A DNA stretch of 9,885 nucleotides from an uncultured Ruminococcus sp. (lineage in GTDB: Bacteria > Bacillota_A > Clostridia > Oscillospirales > Acutalibacteraceae): contig CADBXH010000066.1 of assembly GCA_902798605.1 (NCBI GenBank), forward strand, positions 1 to 9,885. The letters are read 5' to 3'. How positions within the stretch are numbered: the stretch's first letter is position 1; each line of letters begins with the position of its first letter. Under the pieces are notes generated by a model. The model was given only the letters and a program-made list of their open reading frames with translations. It searched no databases and had not been told where the DNA came from. The position numbers and the translations under genes were made by a program. Shown piece by piece: positions 1 to 6,371 of the stretch.

Positions 1-1
1 G

Positions 2-208
2 AGCGAGGGTGAAAGTTACACCAAAGGTCTTGCAACAGACACCAACTATATTTACATCCTCGGCTACCGTATCAGCTACCTGACAGCGGGAATATCAATA
101 GCCGTTTTCATCATTTTTGTAGCCGGATTGGTTTTCCTTATCTTATTCTCACACAGGCGCTCCGGAAAACGATCACGCGTAAAAAAGGACGGTGAAGGCA
201 GTGGCTGA
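2..208 (+). CDS. C-terminal end of an unidentified membrane protein (5' truncated by window)
   Basis: An open frame enters from the left edge and runs 68 codons to TGA at 206-208. The visible part has a short polar segment, then one strongly hydrophobic stretch of about 25 residues (around residues 33-55 of the fragment, rich in I, V, F and L). A basic cytoplasmic-looking tail (HRRSGKRSRVKK) follows. This is the shape of a single-pass or last transmembrane helix with the C terminus inside. It overlaps the start of the downstream sortase gene, so the two are probably co-transcribed and translationally coupled. A sortase substrate would be a natural neighbour, but I see no LPXTG-type motif before the helix and the tail is long for a sorting signal. 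I do not recognise the family. That it is a real gene end is well supported; its function is not. Confidence 0.6.
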   Translation, partial: SEGESYTKGLATDTNYIYILGYRISYLTAGISIAVFIIFVAGLVFLILFSHRRSGKRSRVKKDGEGSG

Positions 209-1058
209 AAAGAAAAAAGAAAAGCGCCGTTTTAAGCTGTGGCAAAAGATAGTTTTGATAATCGCCACACTTATGCTGATAACCGGAATAGTCTTTTTAT
301 CGTTCCCGCCGGTCTCAAACTTCTTAGGTCAGCAAAAGGCGAACAGCATTATCGAGGATTTTGACGACACACTCGACTACGTTGTGCCCGAAAACGGCAC
401 GAATGATAAGATCCCCGCGAGCGTTACGTCAAAAAAGCACGCTGACGCCGTTAAAAAAGGCGAGATCGACGAGGAAGGTTATCCGGTTGACGAAAACGGT
501 AACCGCACATCCGGCAAAAGGGTGGTTTTTCAGTACGATCTTGACGCTCTGTACCGCGACAGCGTAGCGTATAACAAAAGCCTCGTCAATCATCAGGGCA
601 CGGTCGAGACCACAAACTATTCCTCGGCCGCGCTTAAAATGAGCGACTACGGTCTGTCGAATTTTTACTGCTACATCAGCGCGCCGAGCATCGGTATGTA
701 CCTGCCTGTTTATCTTGGCGCAAACGACAGTATGATGAGCTGCGGAGCCGCGCACCTCGCCGGCACATCCCTGCCCATTGATATGAAGGACACCAACGCG
801 GCGATAGCGGGTCACACCGGCTACATCGGCAGGATATTCTTTGACAACATCCGCAACCTTGATGTCGGCGACACCGTTACTGTCCACAATTACTGGCAGT
901 CGATAAACTACAAGGTGACCGGCTACAAGGTGGTAAAACCCACCGAGTGCAACGATCTGCTTATCCAAAACGGCAAACAAATGCTCACCCTTATAACCTG
1001 CATAAAAAGCAAAGGCGAGGGCTTTGACAGGTACTTAGTCATATGTGAAAAGCAATGA
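201..1058 (+). CDS. Sortase family protein (class C-like), membrane anchored
   Basis: Sortases are membrane-bound cysteine transpeptidases that cleave a sorting motif in secreted proteins and join them to the cell wall or to pilin subunits. Numbered from GTG 201 (285 aa), residues 16-34 form an N-terminal transmembrane anchor after a basic start. Residues 50-140 are a polar, charged linker, and the catalytic domain fills the rest. The triad is visible: His205 in AGHTGY, Cys267 in TLITC and Arg277 in DRYLV. The segment LPVYLGAND...HLAGTSLPI matches the class C (pilin sortase) pattern. The C-terminal transmembrane helix usual in class C is missing and no DPW/DPF lid motif is seen, so the class is tentative. 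GTG 201 was chosen because AAAGGA at 184-189 lies 11 nt upstream. GTG 192 is also in frame, but that site would be only 2 nt away. It overlaps the upstream membrane protein gene. Confidence 0.88.
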   Translation: MAEKKKEKRRFKLWQKIVLIIATLMLITGIVFLSFPPVSNFLGQQKANSIIEDFDDTLDYVVPENGTNDKIPASVTSKKHADAVKKGEIDEEGYPVDENGNRTSGKRVVFQYDLDALYRDSVAYNKSLVNHQGTVETTNYSSAALKMSDYGLSNFYCYISAPSIGMYLPVYLGANDSMMSCGAAHLAGTSLPIDMKDTNAAIAGHTGYIGRIFFDNIRNLDVGDTVTVHNYWQSINYKVTGYKVVKPTECNDLLIQNGKQMLTLITCIKSKGEGFDRYLVICEKQ

Positions 1059-1063
1059 TATAC

Positions 1064-1141
1064 GTAGGGGCGAGCATTGCTCGCCCGCTGATTACCGCAT
1101 CGTTTTCTATTAACTCACGGGCGTGCAATGCACGCCCCTAC
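1064..1141. repeat. Paired inverted hairpin repeat (REP/BIME-like), copy 1
   Basis: Two hairpins lie in opposite orientation just after the sortase stop. The left one starts GTAGGGG and has stem GGGCGAGC (1068-1075) / GCTCGCCC (1079-1086) around loop ATT. The right one has stem GGGCGTGC (1119-1126) / GCACGCCC (1130-1137) and ends CCCCTAC. Reverse-complemented, the right hairpin is the left one with a single compensated base pair exchanged. Thirty-one bases separate them. The same outer motif recurs at 6892-7010, so this is a dispersed family rather than a chance palindrome. It resembles the paired REP units (BIMEs) of other bacteria. Confidence 0.8.
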
Positions 1142-1145
1142 ATAA

Positions 1146-1173
1146 AAAAAGAGCTGAGAAATCAGCTCTTTTT
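1146..1173. terminator. Bidirectional intrinsic terminator between sortase gene and plsY
   Basis: A 9-bp stem, AAGAGCTGA (1149-1157) with TCAGCTCTT (1162-1170), closes on a GAAA tetraloop. It is flanked by a run of A on the left and T on the right, which extend the stem to about 12 bp and give a U-tract in either direction. It sits between the convergent sortase and plsY genes, 2 nt beyond the plsY stop codon, so it can end both transcripts. Confidence 0.88.
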
Positions 1174-1175
1174 CT

Positions 1176-1823
1176 TTATGATTTTTTACTGCTTAAACTG
1201 AACTTGCTTTCCGTTCCGTTGGCAAGCTTTTTGAAGTTCGGGATATGCCTGAGTATAACCAGCAGAGCACAGGCGATCGCCATTAGCTCTACCCATATGC
1301 ACTCGTATCCCAAAAATGCCAGCGCGATCGGGCACAGCGCCGCTGCCGAGCAGGATGCGACAGACATATATTTCAGCGTGAACAGCAGGATGAAGAACAG
1401 CGCCATTGCCATAAGCGTCATACGCCAGTCAACGAACCAAATCGTCGCGAAGCCCGCGATAAACGCCTTGCCGCCCTTGAACTTGTACCAGACGGGGAAG
1501 CAGTGGCCTATCATACAGAACATTCCCGAAAACTGCGCGCCAAACTGCCAGCCGAACTGCCAGCCGGACTGCTCCTTGTTCAGCCACATTATAAGTGCGG
1601 TCAAAAACACGGGCAGCGCGGTCTTTAGAATGTCGATGATAAGCACCAGCCATGTCACAAAGCCGTTGCCGTAGGTGCGCTTGAAGTTCGTAAAGCCCGG
1701 GTTGTTGCTGCCGAAATCCCTGATGTCCTGCTTATATACGAGCTTAGAGAGCATTATCGCGCCGTTAAGTCCGCCCAAAAGGTAAGACACAACAGCCGAT
1801 ACGCACAGAATAGCGATCATCAT
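1176..1823 (-). CDS. plsY: Acyl-phosphate:glycerol-3-phosphate acyltransferase PlsY
   Basis: PlsY is an integral membrane enzyme that moves the acyl group of acyl-phosphate to position 1 of glycerol-3-phosphate, giving lysophosphatidic acid. Numbered from ATG 1823 (215 aa, normal for the family), the three family motifs are recognisable. Motif 1 is SYLLGGLNGAIMLSK (13-27), motif 2 is DIRDFGSNNPGFTN (33-46) and motif 3 is GHCFPVWYKFKGGKAFIAG (106-124). Several hydrophobic helices alternate with these. Motif 1 has GLN where SIP is usual, and motif 2 has GSNN for GSGN, so it is a divergent member. Between motifs 2 and 3 is a short repeat, QFGWQFGAQF (89-98), mirrored in the DNA as a repeated AACTGCCAGCCG unit. 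ATG 1823 overlaps the degV/fakB TGA by 4 nt (ATGA), which indicates translational coupling and argues against the more upstream TTG at 1853. It is the last gene of the fakA-fakB-plsY operon. Confidence 0.88.
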   Translation of the reverse strand: MMIAILCVSAVVSYLLGGLNGAIMLSKLVYKQDIRDFGSNNPGFTNFKRTYGNGFVTWLVLIIDILKTALPVFLTALIMWLNKEQSGWQFGWQFGAQFSGMFCMIGHCFPVWYKFKGGKAFIAGFATIWFVDWRMTLMAMALFFILLFTLKYMSVASCSAAALCPIALAFLGYECIWVELMAIACALLVILRHIPNFKKLANGTESKFSLSSKKS

Positions 1824-2707
1824 ACGCCGAACCTGTCGATGTTCTTGCCCCAAGAGAAGATGCCAATAGCGTCAGCGCCGATAGACGCGCCGATGATCGG
1901 ACCGATGTATCCGAGCACGATCTCTGCCTCGGGGAGCTTTTCCTTGAGCATTTCAACTACCTCTTGTGCCTCTTCAAGGCAGTCGGCGTGAGCTACAAGG
2001 ATAGTCTGATCCTTAACGTTCTCGATACCCTCAACTGTGAGGTCAACGATCTCCTGCATTGAATTGATCCTGCCCTTTGCCTTTTTGATCGGGATATTGT
2101 CACCCTCGGGGTTAGAGATAATAATGGGCTTTACGCCGAGAAGGTTTCCGAAGAAAGCGGAAGAACCCTTTACTCTGCCTGCCGCTTTAAGAGCGTTGAG
2201 GTTGTGAACTGTAACAAACTGGTTGACGTTGTTCCTAACAGCCATTGTCTGCTCTACGATAGCGTCAAAATCAAGTCCCTGATTTCTGAGCTTAGCCGCC
2301 TTGATAGCTACCTGACCCTCGCCCATGCAGGCGTTGAGTGAGTCGATGCTCGCGATCTTAGCGTCGGGATAATTCTTGAGCAGCTCCTCTGCTACTACCT
2401 TACCTGTATTTACAGAGCCGGAGCACTTGCCTGAGCAAGCGATATAGATGATGTCAAAGCCCTCGTCGAGCCACTTTTTGAAGAACTCCTCAAATGTGGG
2501 CGCGGGAACCTGAGTTGTGGTAACGCGTTTGCCGTCGCGGATAGTGTTGTACAGATCCTGCGGTGAATAAAACTCCCAGTCAAGGCTCGCGGGTGTTTCC
2601 TCGCCGTCCTTGACGGTGTTCATCATAAGGTAGTCGATGTTGTACTTCTCTCTTAATTCCTTTGTAAGATCAGAGCATGAGTCGGTTACAACTTTAATAG
2701 GTCTCAT
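1820..2707 (-). CDS. DegV family protein, FakB-type fatty acid-binding protein
   Basis: DegV/FakB proteins are soluble carriers that bind one fatty acid and present its carboxyl group to the kinase FakA, which makes acyl-phosphate. The 295-aa product has normal length. Visible motifs are VTDSCSDL (7-14), TTTQVPAP (63-70), the serine loop CSGKCSGSV (91-99), AAGRVKG (175-181), GVKPII (191-196) and the C-terminal GPIIGASIGADAIG (269-282). The last motif normally reads close to GPVIGAHTGPGALG. Its histidine, thought to help hold the fatty acid carboxyl group in FakB, is serine here, and the PG pair is AD. ATG 2707 is preceded by AAAGGAG at 2723-2717, which overlaps the fakA stop codon; the gene gap is 14 nt. 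The partner role is inferred from family and from the position between fakA and plsY; ligand identity cannot be read. Confidence 0.88.
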   Translation of the reverse strand: MRPIKVVTDSCSDLTKELREKYNIDYLMMNTVKDGEETPASLDWEFYSPQDLYNTIRDGKRVTTTQVPAPTFEEFFKKWLDEGFDIIYIACSGKCSGSVNTGKVVAEELLKNYPDAKIASIDSLNACMGEGQVAIKAAKLRNQGLDFDAIVEQTMAVRNNVNQFVTVHNLNALKAAGRVKGSSAFFGNLLGVKPIIISNPEGDNIPIKKAKGRINSMQEIVDLTVEGIENVKDQTILVAHADCLEEAQEVVEMLKEKLPEAEIVLGYIGPIIGASIGADAIGIFSWGKNIDRFGV

Positions 2708-2721
2708 AGTAAAAATCTCCT

Positions 2722-4374
2722 TTATTCAAGAATTATTATATAATCGTAAATCGGCTGTCCGCCGTCAATCATAACTATTTCGGTCCTGCGGTAGGCTTTT
2801 CTGAGCTGAGAATAAACCTTGTCGGCTTCTTCCTTGGGAACCTCGGCGCCGCAGATAACAAGCATAATGTCATAGCGCTTGGCGTTAAGCTTCTCGGTCA
2901 GCCCGATCGCGGTCTCTGCCCTGTCCGGGCTGTCGATATATATCTTATCATCAACAAAGCCTATGTAGTCGTCCTTTTTGACAACAACGCCGTCCATCTC
3001 GGTATCGCGCACCGCCTTGGAAACTCCGCCGGTAACTACTCCGGCGATCACTTCCTCGAGCTCTGAGATAATGGTCTCAACATCATTTGAGGTGGTGTCA
3101 AGCATAGAGATAGCCGCGTAACCCTCGCCGATGGTCTTGCTGGGAACGACCCTTACATCCGCGCCGTCATACAAATCCGCCGCCTGCTTTGCCGTCATAG
3201 TTATGTTACCGTTGTTCGGGAACATAAAGATAGTGTCCGCGTTGACCTCGTTGAACGCCGAGATCATATCCTCGGCAGACGGGTTCATACTCTGTCCGCC
3301 GTCAACAACATAGTCACAACCGAGCGAAAGGAAGGTTTCCTTGATACCCTCGCCCGCCGCTACGCTGACGATACCGTACTGCTTATGCGGCTTTTGCTTT
3401 TGGGGGACGAACTCCTTTTGCGAGTGAGTCTCGTTGTGCTGGAGCGTCATATTCTCGACCTTCATTGTGAGAAACTCGCCGAACTGCTGAACATAGTTGA
3501 ATACGTCGCCGGGCTTCTTTGTATGAACGTGCACCTTAACGACCGTACCCTCACGGAAAGCGACTACCGAATCGCCCACGCTGTTGAGCCAGTCGATCAG
3601 TGCATCAATATCGAAGGAGTCGATGTCGATCTTTGCTTTTTGCAGTCTGAGCAGGAACTCTGTGCAATAGCCGAACTCGAGCACGCTGTCCTCGGTAAAG
3701 GCGTCAAGGTCGATATGCTTCCTTGATGCAGTCGGCTCTGCCACCGCTTCAAAAGTTTCGCCGCTGATCGCTCTTTTCATACCCTCTACGATATATATAA
3801 AGCCCGCGCCGCCGCTGTCAACAACACCTGCTTCTTTCAAGACGTCGAGAAGATCCGGCGTCCTCTCAAGAGAACGGCTGAGCTCCCAAAGCAGGTCGTC
3901 AAAGTATTCCTCAAAGCTGCTGTTGTTGGTAAAACGGTTGTTGGCATGGCGGACGCCGTCCTTGTAGACCGTTAGGATCGTGCCCTCAACGGGAACCGAT
4001 ACCGCGCTGTACGCCTCTTTAACGCCGCTTTCCATCGCTTTGGCGAACATCGGAACATTGGCGTTTTCAACGCCCTCCAAGCCCTTGGCTATGCCGGCGA
4101 ATATCCTCGATAAAATCACGCCCGAATTACCTCTTGCGCCGAGCAGCATACCGCTCGCTGCGCGCGACGAGATAACAGCGACAGAGTTTCCTTCATTTCC
4201 GGAAAGCGTCGCGGCACCTGCGTCGATAGTCATAAACATATTGTCGCCGGTGTCGCCGTCGGGAATCGGGAAAACGTTCAGTTCGTTGATCGTTTTGATG
4301 TTTTCTCTTAATCTTGCGGCGCCGCTTTTGATCATATTTGCGTACAAAGCGCCGTCCATTGATTTTGTGCTCAT
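2722..4374 (-). CDS. fakA: Fatty acid kinase catalytic subunit FakA (DAK2/DhaL domain)
   Basis: FakA is the cytoplasmic ATP-dependent kinase that phosphorylates fatty acids held by FakB (DegV) proteins. The 550-aa product has the usual FakA length and three-part layout. The N-terminal DhaL nucleotide-binding domain carries NVFPIPDGDTGDNM (33-46), with metal-binding Asp39, Asp41 and Asp44, then GARGNSGVILSR (79-90) and VDSGGAGF (185-192). The middle domain carries Cys237 in FGYCTEFLL and His282/His284 in VHVHTKKPGD, the residues linked to zinc and activity in characterised FakA. The C-terminal FakB-docking part includes GGQSMNPSAED (359-369), FPNNGNITMTA (385-395) and the terminal GGQPIYDYII. 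ATG 4374 has AGGAAGG 6 nt upstream. No asp23-like gene precedes it, unlike the arrangement common in Firmicutes. It leads a three-gene operon with degV/fakB and plsY. Confidence 0.95.
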   Translation of the reverse strand: MSTKSMDGALYANMIKSGAARLRENIKTINELNVFPIPDGDTGDNMFMTIDAGAATLSGNEGNSVAVISSRAASGMLLGARGNSGVILSRIFAGIAKGLEGVENANVPMFAKAMESGVKEAYSAVSVPVEGTILTVYKDGVRHANNRFTNNSSFEEYFDDLLWELSRSLERTPDLLDVLKEAGVVDSGGAGFIYIVEGMKRAISGETFEAVAEPTASRKHIDLDAFTEDSVLEFGYCTEFLLRLQKAKIDIDSFDIDALIDWLNSVGDSVVAFREGTVVKVHVHTKKPGDVFNYVQQFGEFLTMKVENMTLQHNETHSQKEFVPQKQKPHKQYGIVSVAAGEGIKETFLSLGCDYVVDGGQSMNPSAEDMISAFNEVNADTIFMFPNNGNITMTAKQAADLYDGADVRVVPSKTIGEGYAAISMLDTTSNDVETIISELEEVIAGVVTGGVSKAVRDTEMDGVVVKKDDYIGFVDDKIYIDSPDRAETAIGLTEKLNAKRYDIMLVICGAEVPKEEADKVYSQLRKAYRRTEIVMIDGGQPIYDYIIILE

Positions 4375-4452
4375 AGAACCTTCCTAACATTAAGGCGATA
4401 TCGCGCATAAGCGGTAAAGCCTTTATAATTGGTGTTATTGCAGCCAAAGGAT

Positions 4453-4481
4453 ATTATAACATATAGAAAAAAAATAATCTA
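4453..4481 (-). promoter_or_regulatory. Probable promoter of the fakA operon
   Basis: On the minus strand, an extended -10 box TGTTATAAT (4461-4453) lies about 80 nt upstream of the fakA start. The -35 region at 17-nt spacing (TAGATT, 4481-4476) is poor, which an extended -10 can compensate. A T-tract of eight fills part of the spacer. I see no convincing FapR- or FabT-type palindrome around it. Confidence 0.55.
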
Positions 4482-4540
4482 CATTTTTTGATAAATTTTT
4501 CATTGTAAAGATGTGTAAAAGCCGGATTTTTCGCGCAGTA

Positions 4541-4569
4541 TTGACATTTTCCCCAATAAAGTATAAAAT
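4541..4569 (+). promoter_or_regulatory. Sigma-70-type promoter of the PASTA-YARHG gene
   Basis: A perfect -35 TTGACA (4541-4546) is followed after 17 nt by TAAAAT (4564-4569, inside TATAAAAT). Transcription would begin near 4576, which places the TTG triplet at 4570 outside the message and supports the start at 4591. It diverges from the fakA promoter, and the two -35 regions are about 60 nt apart. Confidence 0.85.
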
Positions 4570-4590
4570 TTGTGTGAGGATGTGGTGTAT

Positions 4591-5394
4591 TTGAGCAATA
4601 AAAACAGCATTGATATATATTCTCAATCTGATAAAAACAGAAAAAAAGGCAAAGGCGGCAAGGTAGCGCTGATAATAATACTTGTTTTTCTTGTACTTTT
4701 GATTGCCGCGGCAGCGTGGATCTGGTTTTTTAACAGGGATCTTATAGCTGATTATCTGCCCCAGCAAGAGACAGAGCCTGCAACTGCCGAGGTCACGACC
4801 GTACAAGCCACCACCGCCGAACCCACCGGGGAAGTCACTACCGTAGCTGAGATCGAAGTCCCCGACGTCAGCGGCTTTAAGGCAACAGACGCGTATTCCA
4901 AGCTCAACAGCGTGGGACTGCGCTACACTATTATTCGCGAATACAACAACCAGATCCACGCGGAATATGTTATAAGCCAGGACCCCGCGCCCGGAACGGT
5001 CATTAAGCAAAATGAAACGGTAACTCTGCATATTTCAAAGGGTATCGACCATCCGTCCGATGAACCTACCGCGCCTACCACGGCAACAGAGCCGTCAAAA
5101 AAGCCCGAGGATAAAAAGAAACAAACGGGCAGCTATATCCTCAAAGATTCAAGCACACGTATCATCGACCAAAGCGAGCTGTACTCGCTCGATACAAACG
5201 AACTGACGCTCGCGCTCAATGAGGTATACGCAAGGCACGGCAGAAAGTTCAATTCTCCTGAGATTCAGGCGTATTTTGACAAGCAGCCATGGTACAAAGG
5301 CACGGTCTCTCCGGTCGATTTTGACGAAAACTCGCTGTCAGACATTGAACGCGCCAATGTCAACACTATCCTCGCTGTTTTAAAAGAAAGATAA
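4591..5394 (+). CDS. Membrane-anchored PASTA and YARHG domain protein
   Basis: This is a predicted single-pass membrane protein with its C-terminal part outside the cell. From TTG 4591 (267 aa), residues 1-24 are a basic cytoplasmic tail and 25-47 a transmembrane helix. Residues 58-87 are a Thr/Glu/Ala-rich linker. Residues 88-150 are one PASTA domain (VPDVSGFKATDAYSKL through SQDPAPGT to VTLHISKG). A second linker rich in T, E, P and K spans 152-180. Residues 182-262 match a YARHG domain, with its signature YARHGRKF at 213-220. PASTA domains bind muropeptides or beta-lactams in Ser/Thr kinases and penicillin-binding proteins, but no kinase or transpeptidase domain is present. A cell-wall sensing or scaffold role is an inference. 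TTG 4591 was chosen because GAGGA (4576-4580) lies 10 nt upstream and earlier in-frame codons abut the promoter; GTG 4585 is a weaker alternative. Confidence 0.88.
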   Translation: MSNKNSIDIYSQSDKNRKKGKGGKVALIIILVFLVLLIAAAAWIWFFNRDLIADYLPQQETEPATAEVTTVQATTAEPTGEVTTVAEIEVPDVSGFKATDAYSKLNSVGLRYTIIREYNNQIHAEYVISQDPAPGTVIKQNETVTLHISKGIDHPSDEPTAPTTATEPSKKPEDKKKQTGSYILKDSSTRIIDQSELYSLDTNELTLALNEVYARHGRKFNSPEIQAYFDKQPWYKGTVSPVDFDENSLSDIERANVNTILAVLKER

Positions 5395-5415
5395 ATCCAA
5401 ATTAAAATTAGTATC

Positions 5416-5446
5416 AGAGGGCTTCCGCAAAAAGCGGCAGCCCTCT
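5416..5446. terminator. Hairpin terminator between convergent PASTA-YARHG and COG0523 genes
   Basis: The stem AGAGGGCT (5416-5423) / AGCCCTCT (5439-5446), one T/C mismatch, then CCGC/GCGG, closes on an AAAAA loop. It lies 22 nt after the TAA of the plus-strand gene and overlaps the last bases of the minus-strand TAG codon. The T-rich flanks are interrupted on both sides (ATAATATTT rightward, ATACTAATTTT leftward), so efficiency is uncertain. Confidence 0.65.
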
Positions 5447-6371
5447 ATAATATTTCCGTTATTTTTTCTTTATTCAGTTTTTCGCCGATAACTATCACTA
5501 TGTCCTGTCCGTTATCTATCGGGGTCAGGCTTATGCCGTCACGCGCGGCGTTGAGCTCAAGCCAACCGTCATTTTGCTTTACAAAGCCTTTCACCCTGAA
5601 AACTCCGCCGCAAACCTTAGAATCAAAAAGTCGCTTAACCCTTGACTTCAGCTCCTCCGCGCCAAGCCCTAGCTCCATAAAATAGAGCGAAGTAAAGCCC
5701 GAATCATCGGTGGTTTGCAGCTTTGTGAAATCGGGCGAATAGCAGCCGCAGTTTTCAAGCTCCTCAAAATCCGCGTCCGTGAACTCATCCCACGGTTTTG
5801 TGATGACATCGTTTTCAAATCTGCGGCGGCTTCCGTGAGAGCGCAAAACAGCGTTGATGAGGTTTACGGCTCTGTCCGCGGCGGATCTATCCGCGAGCTG
5901 AGTTTTGCTCAGCACAAGCCTGCCCGCCACACACGCCTGAGAAGCCAAAATATACTCCGCGCTCCGCGATAGTTCCGAGTCCAAATTTACATCAGCAATG
6001 GCAATAACGCTGCCGATCTCGTACCAACGGTCGAGCGGTTCCTCGTAGAGCGAATCAAAGAATTCGTCGACGTCAAAAACTCCCGACGGCTCTATCAAGA
6101 CGCGGTCGCAGCCGCTCATAGCGAGGGCTATCAGCTTTGTTTTGAACCGCCTTTGGTGGCAATCGCTGTCGCACGCGCCCGCTACGGATTCTATCCCGCA
6201 GTTATCCCCCTCAAGCTCAGAGAGCAGCATTGTGTCCACATTTACCGCGCCGTAATCGTTGACAAGGATACCGATTTTAAGCCCCTTGCCGAGCAGGTAA
6301 CGGGCGTATTTTTTTATAAATGTCGTCTTGCCGCTGCCCAAAAAGCCGGTTATCAGGTCTATCTTAATCAT
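5445..6371 (-). CDS. COG0523 (CobW/YjiA-like) P-loop GTPase, putative metallochaperone
   Basis: COG0523 proteins are GTPases that deliver or manage metals such as zinc or cobalt. The 308-aa product has Walker A GFLGSGKTT (9-17), NDYGAVNVDT (38-47), a Walker B-like segment VLIEPSGV (91-98), the guanine-specificity position SKTQ (155-158), and a C-terminal CobW_C-like domain from about 227. The hallmark CxCC metal motif (usually GCICC or similar, at residues 65-70) is replaced by GACDSDCH (65-72), keeping Cys67, Cys71 and His72 as possible ligands. Another Cys pair, CGC, is at 208-210. ATG 6371 overlaps the flavodoxin gene end by 8 nt, which indicates translational coupling; only a weak AAGG site is seen upstream. 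The metal and client are unknown. Confidence 0.85.
   Translation of the reverse strand: MIKIDLITGFLGSGKTTFIKKYARYLLGKGLKIGILVNDYGAVNVDTMLLSELEGDNCGIESVAGACDSDCHQRRFKTKLIALAMSGCDRVLIEPSGVFDVDEFFDSLYEEPLDRWYEIGSVIAIADVNLDSELSRSAEYILASQACVAGRLVLSKTQLADRSAADRAVNLINAVLRSHGSRRRFENDVITKPWDEFTDADFEELENCGCYSPDFTKLQTTDDSGFTSLYFMELGLGAEELKSRVKRLFDSKVCGGVFRVKGFVKQNDGWLELNAARDGISLTPIDNGQDIVIVIGEKLNKEKITEIL

Noticed and set aside
30..160. LPXTG-like sorting signal in the upstream membrane protein (YLTAG before the helix)
   Set aside because: The proline and threonine-glycine order do not match, and the basic tail is longer than in sortase substrates.
429..980. Long minus-strand open frame opposite the sortase gene, and similar long antisense frames opposite fakA, azlC, mntP and rnfC
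   Set aside because: Each lies wholly opposite a gene with clear family motifs, has no recognisable domain, and is the expected by-product of codon bias.
1824..1853. Longer PlsY beginning at TTG 1853
   Set aside because: The extra ten residues are polar and unlike PlsY N termini, and ATG 1823 gives a classic 4-nt ATGA overlap with the upstream gene.
4478..4500. Possible FabT/FapR-type operator upstream of fakA (TTTTGATAAAT)
   Set aside because: Only one half-site is visible, with no matching inverted partner at the right spacing.
4570..4590. Earlier in-frame start (TTG 4570, GTG 4582 or 4585) for the PASTA-YARHG protein
   Set aside because: TTG 4570 directly follows the -10 box and would lie before the transcription start; the Shine-Dalgarno-like GAGGA fits TTG 4591 best.
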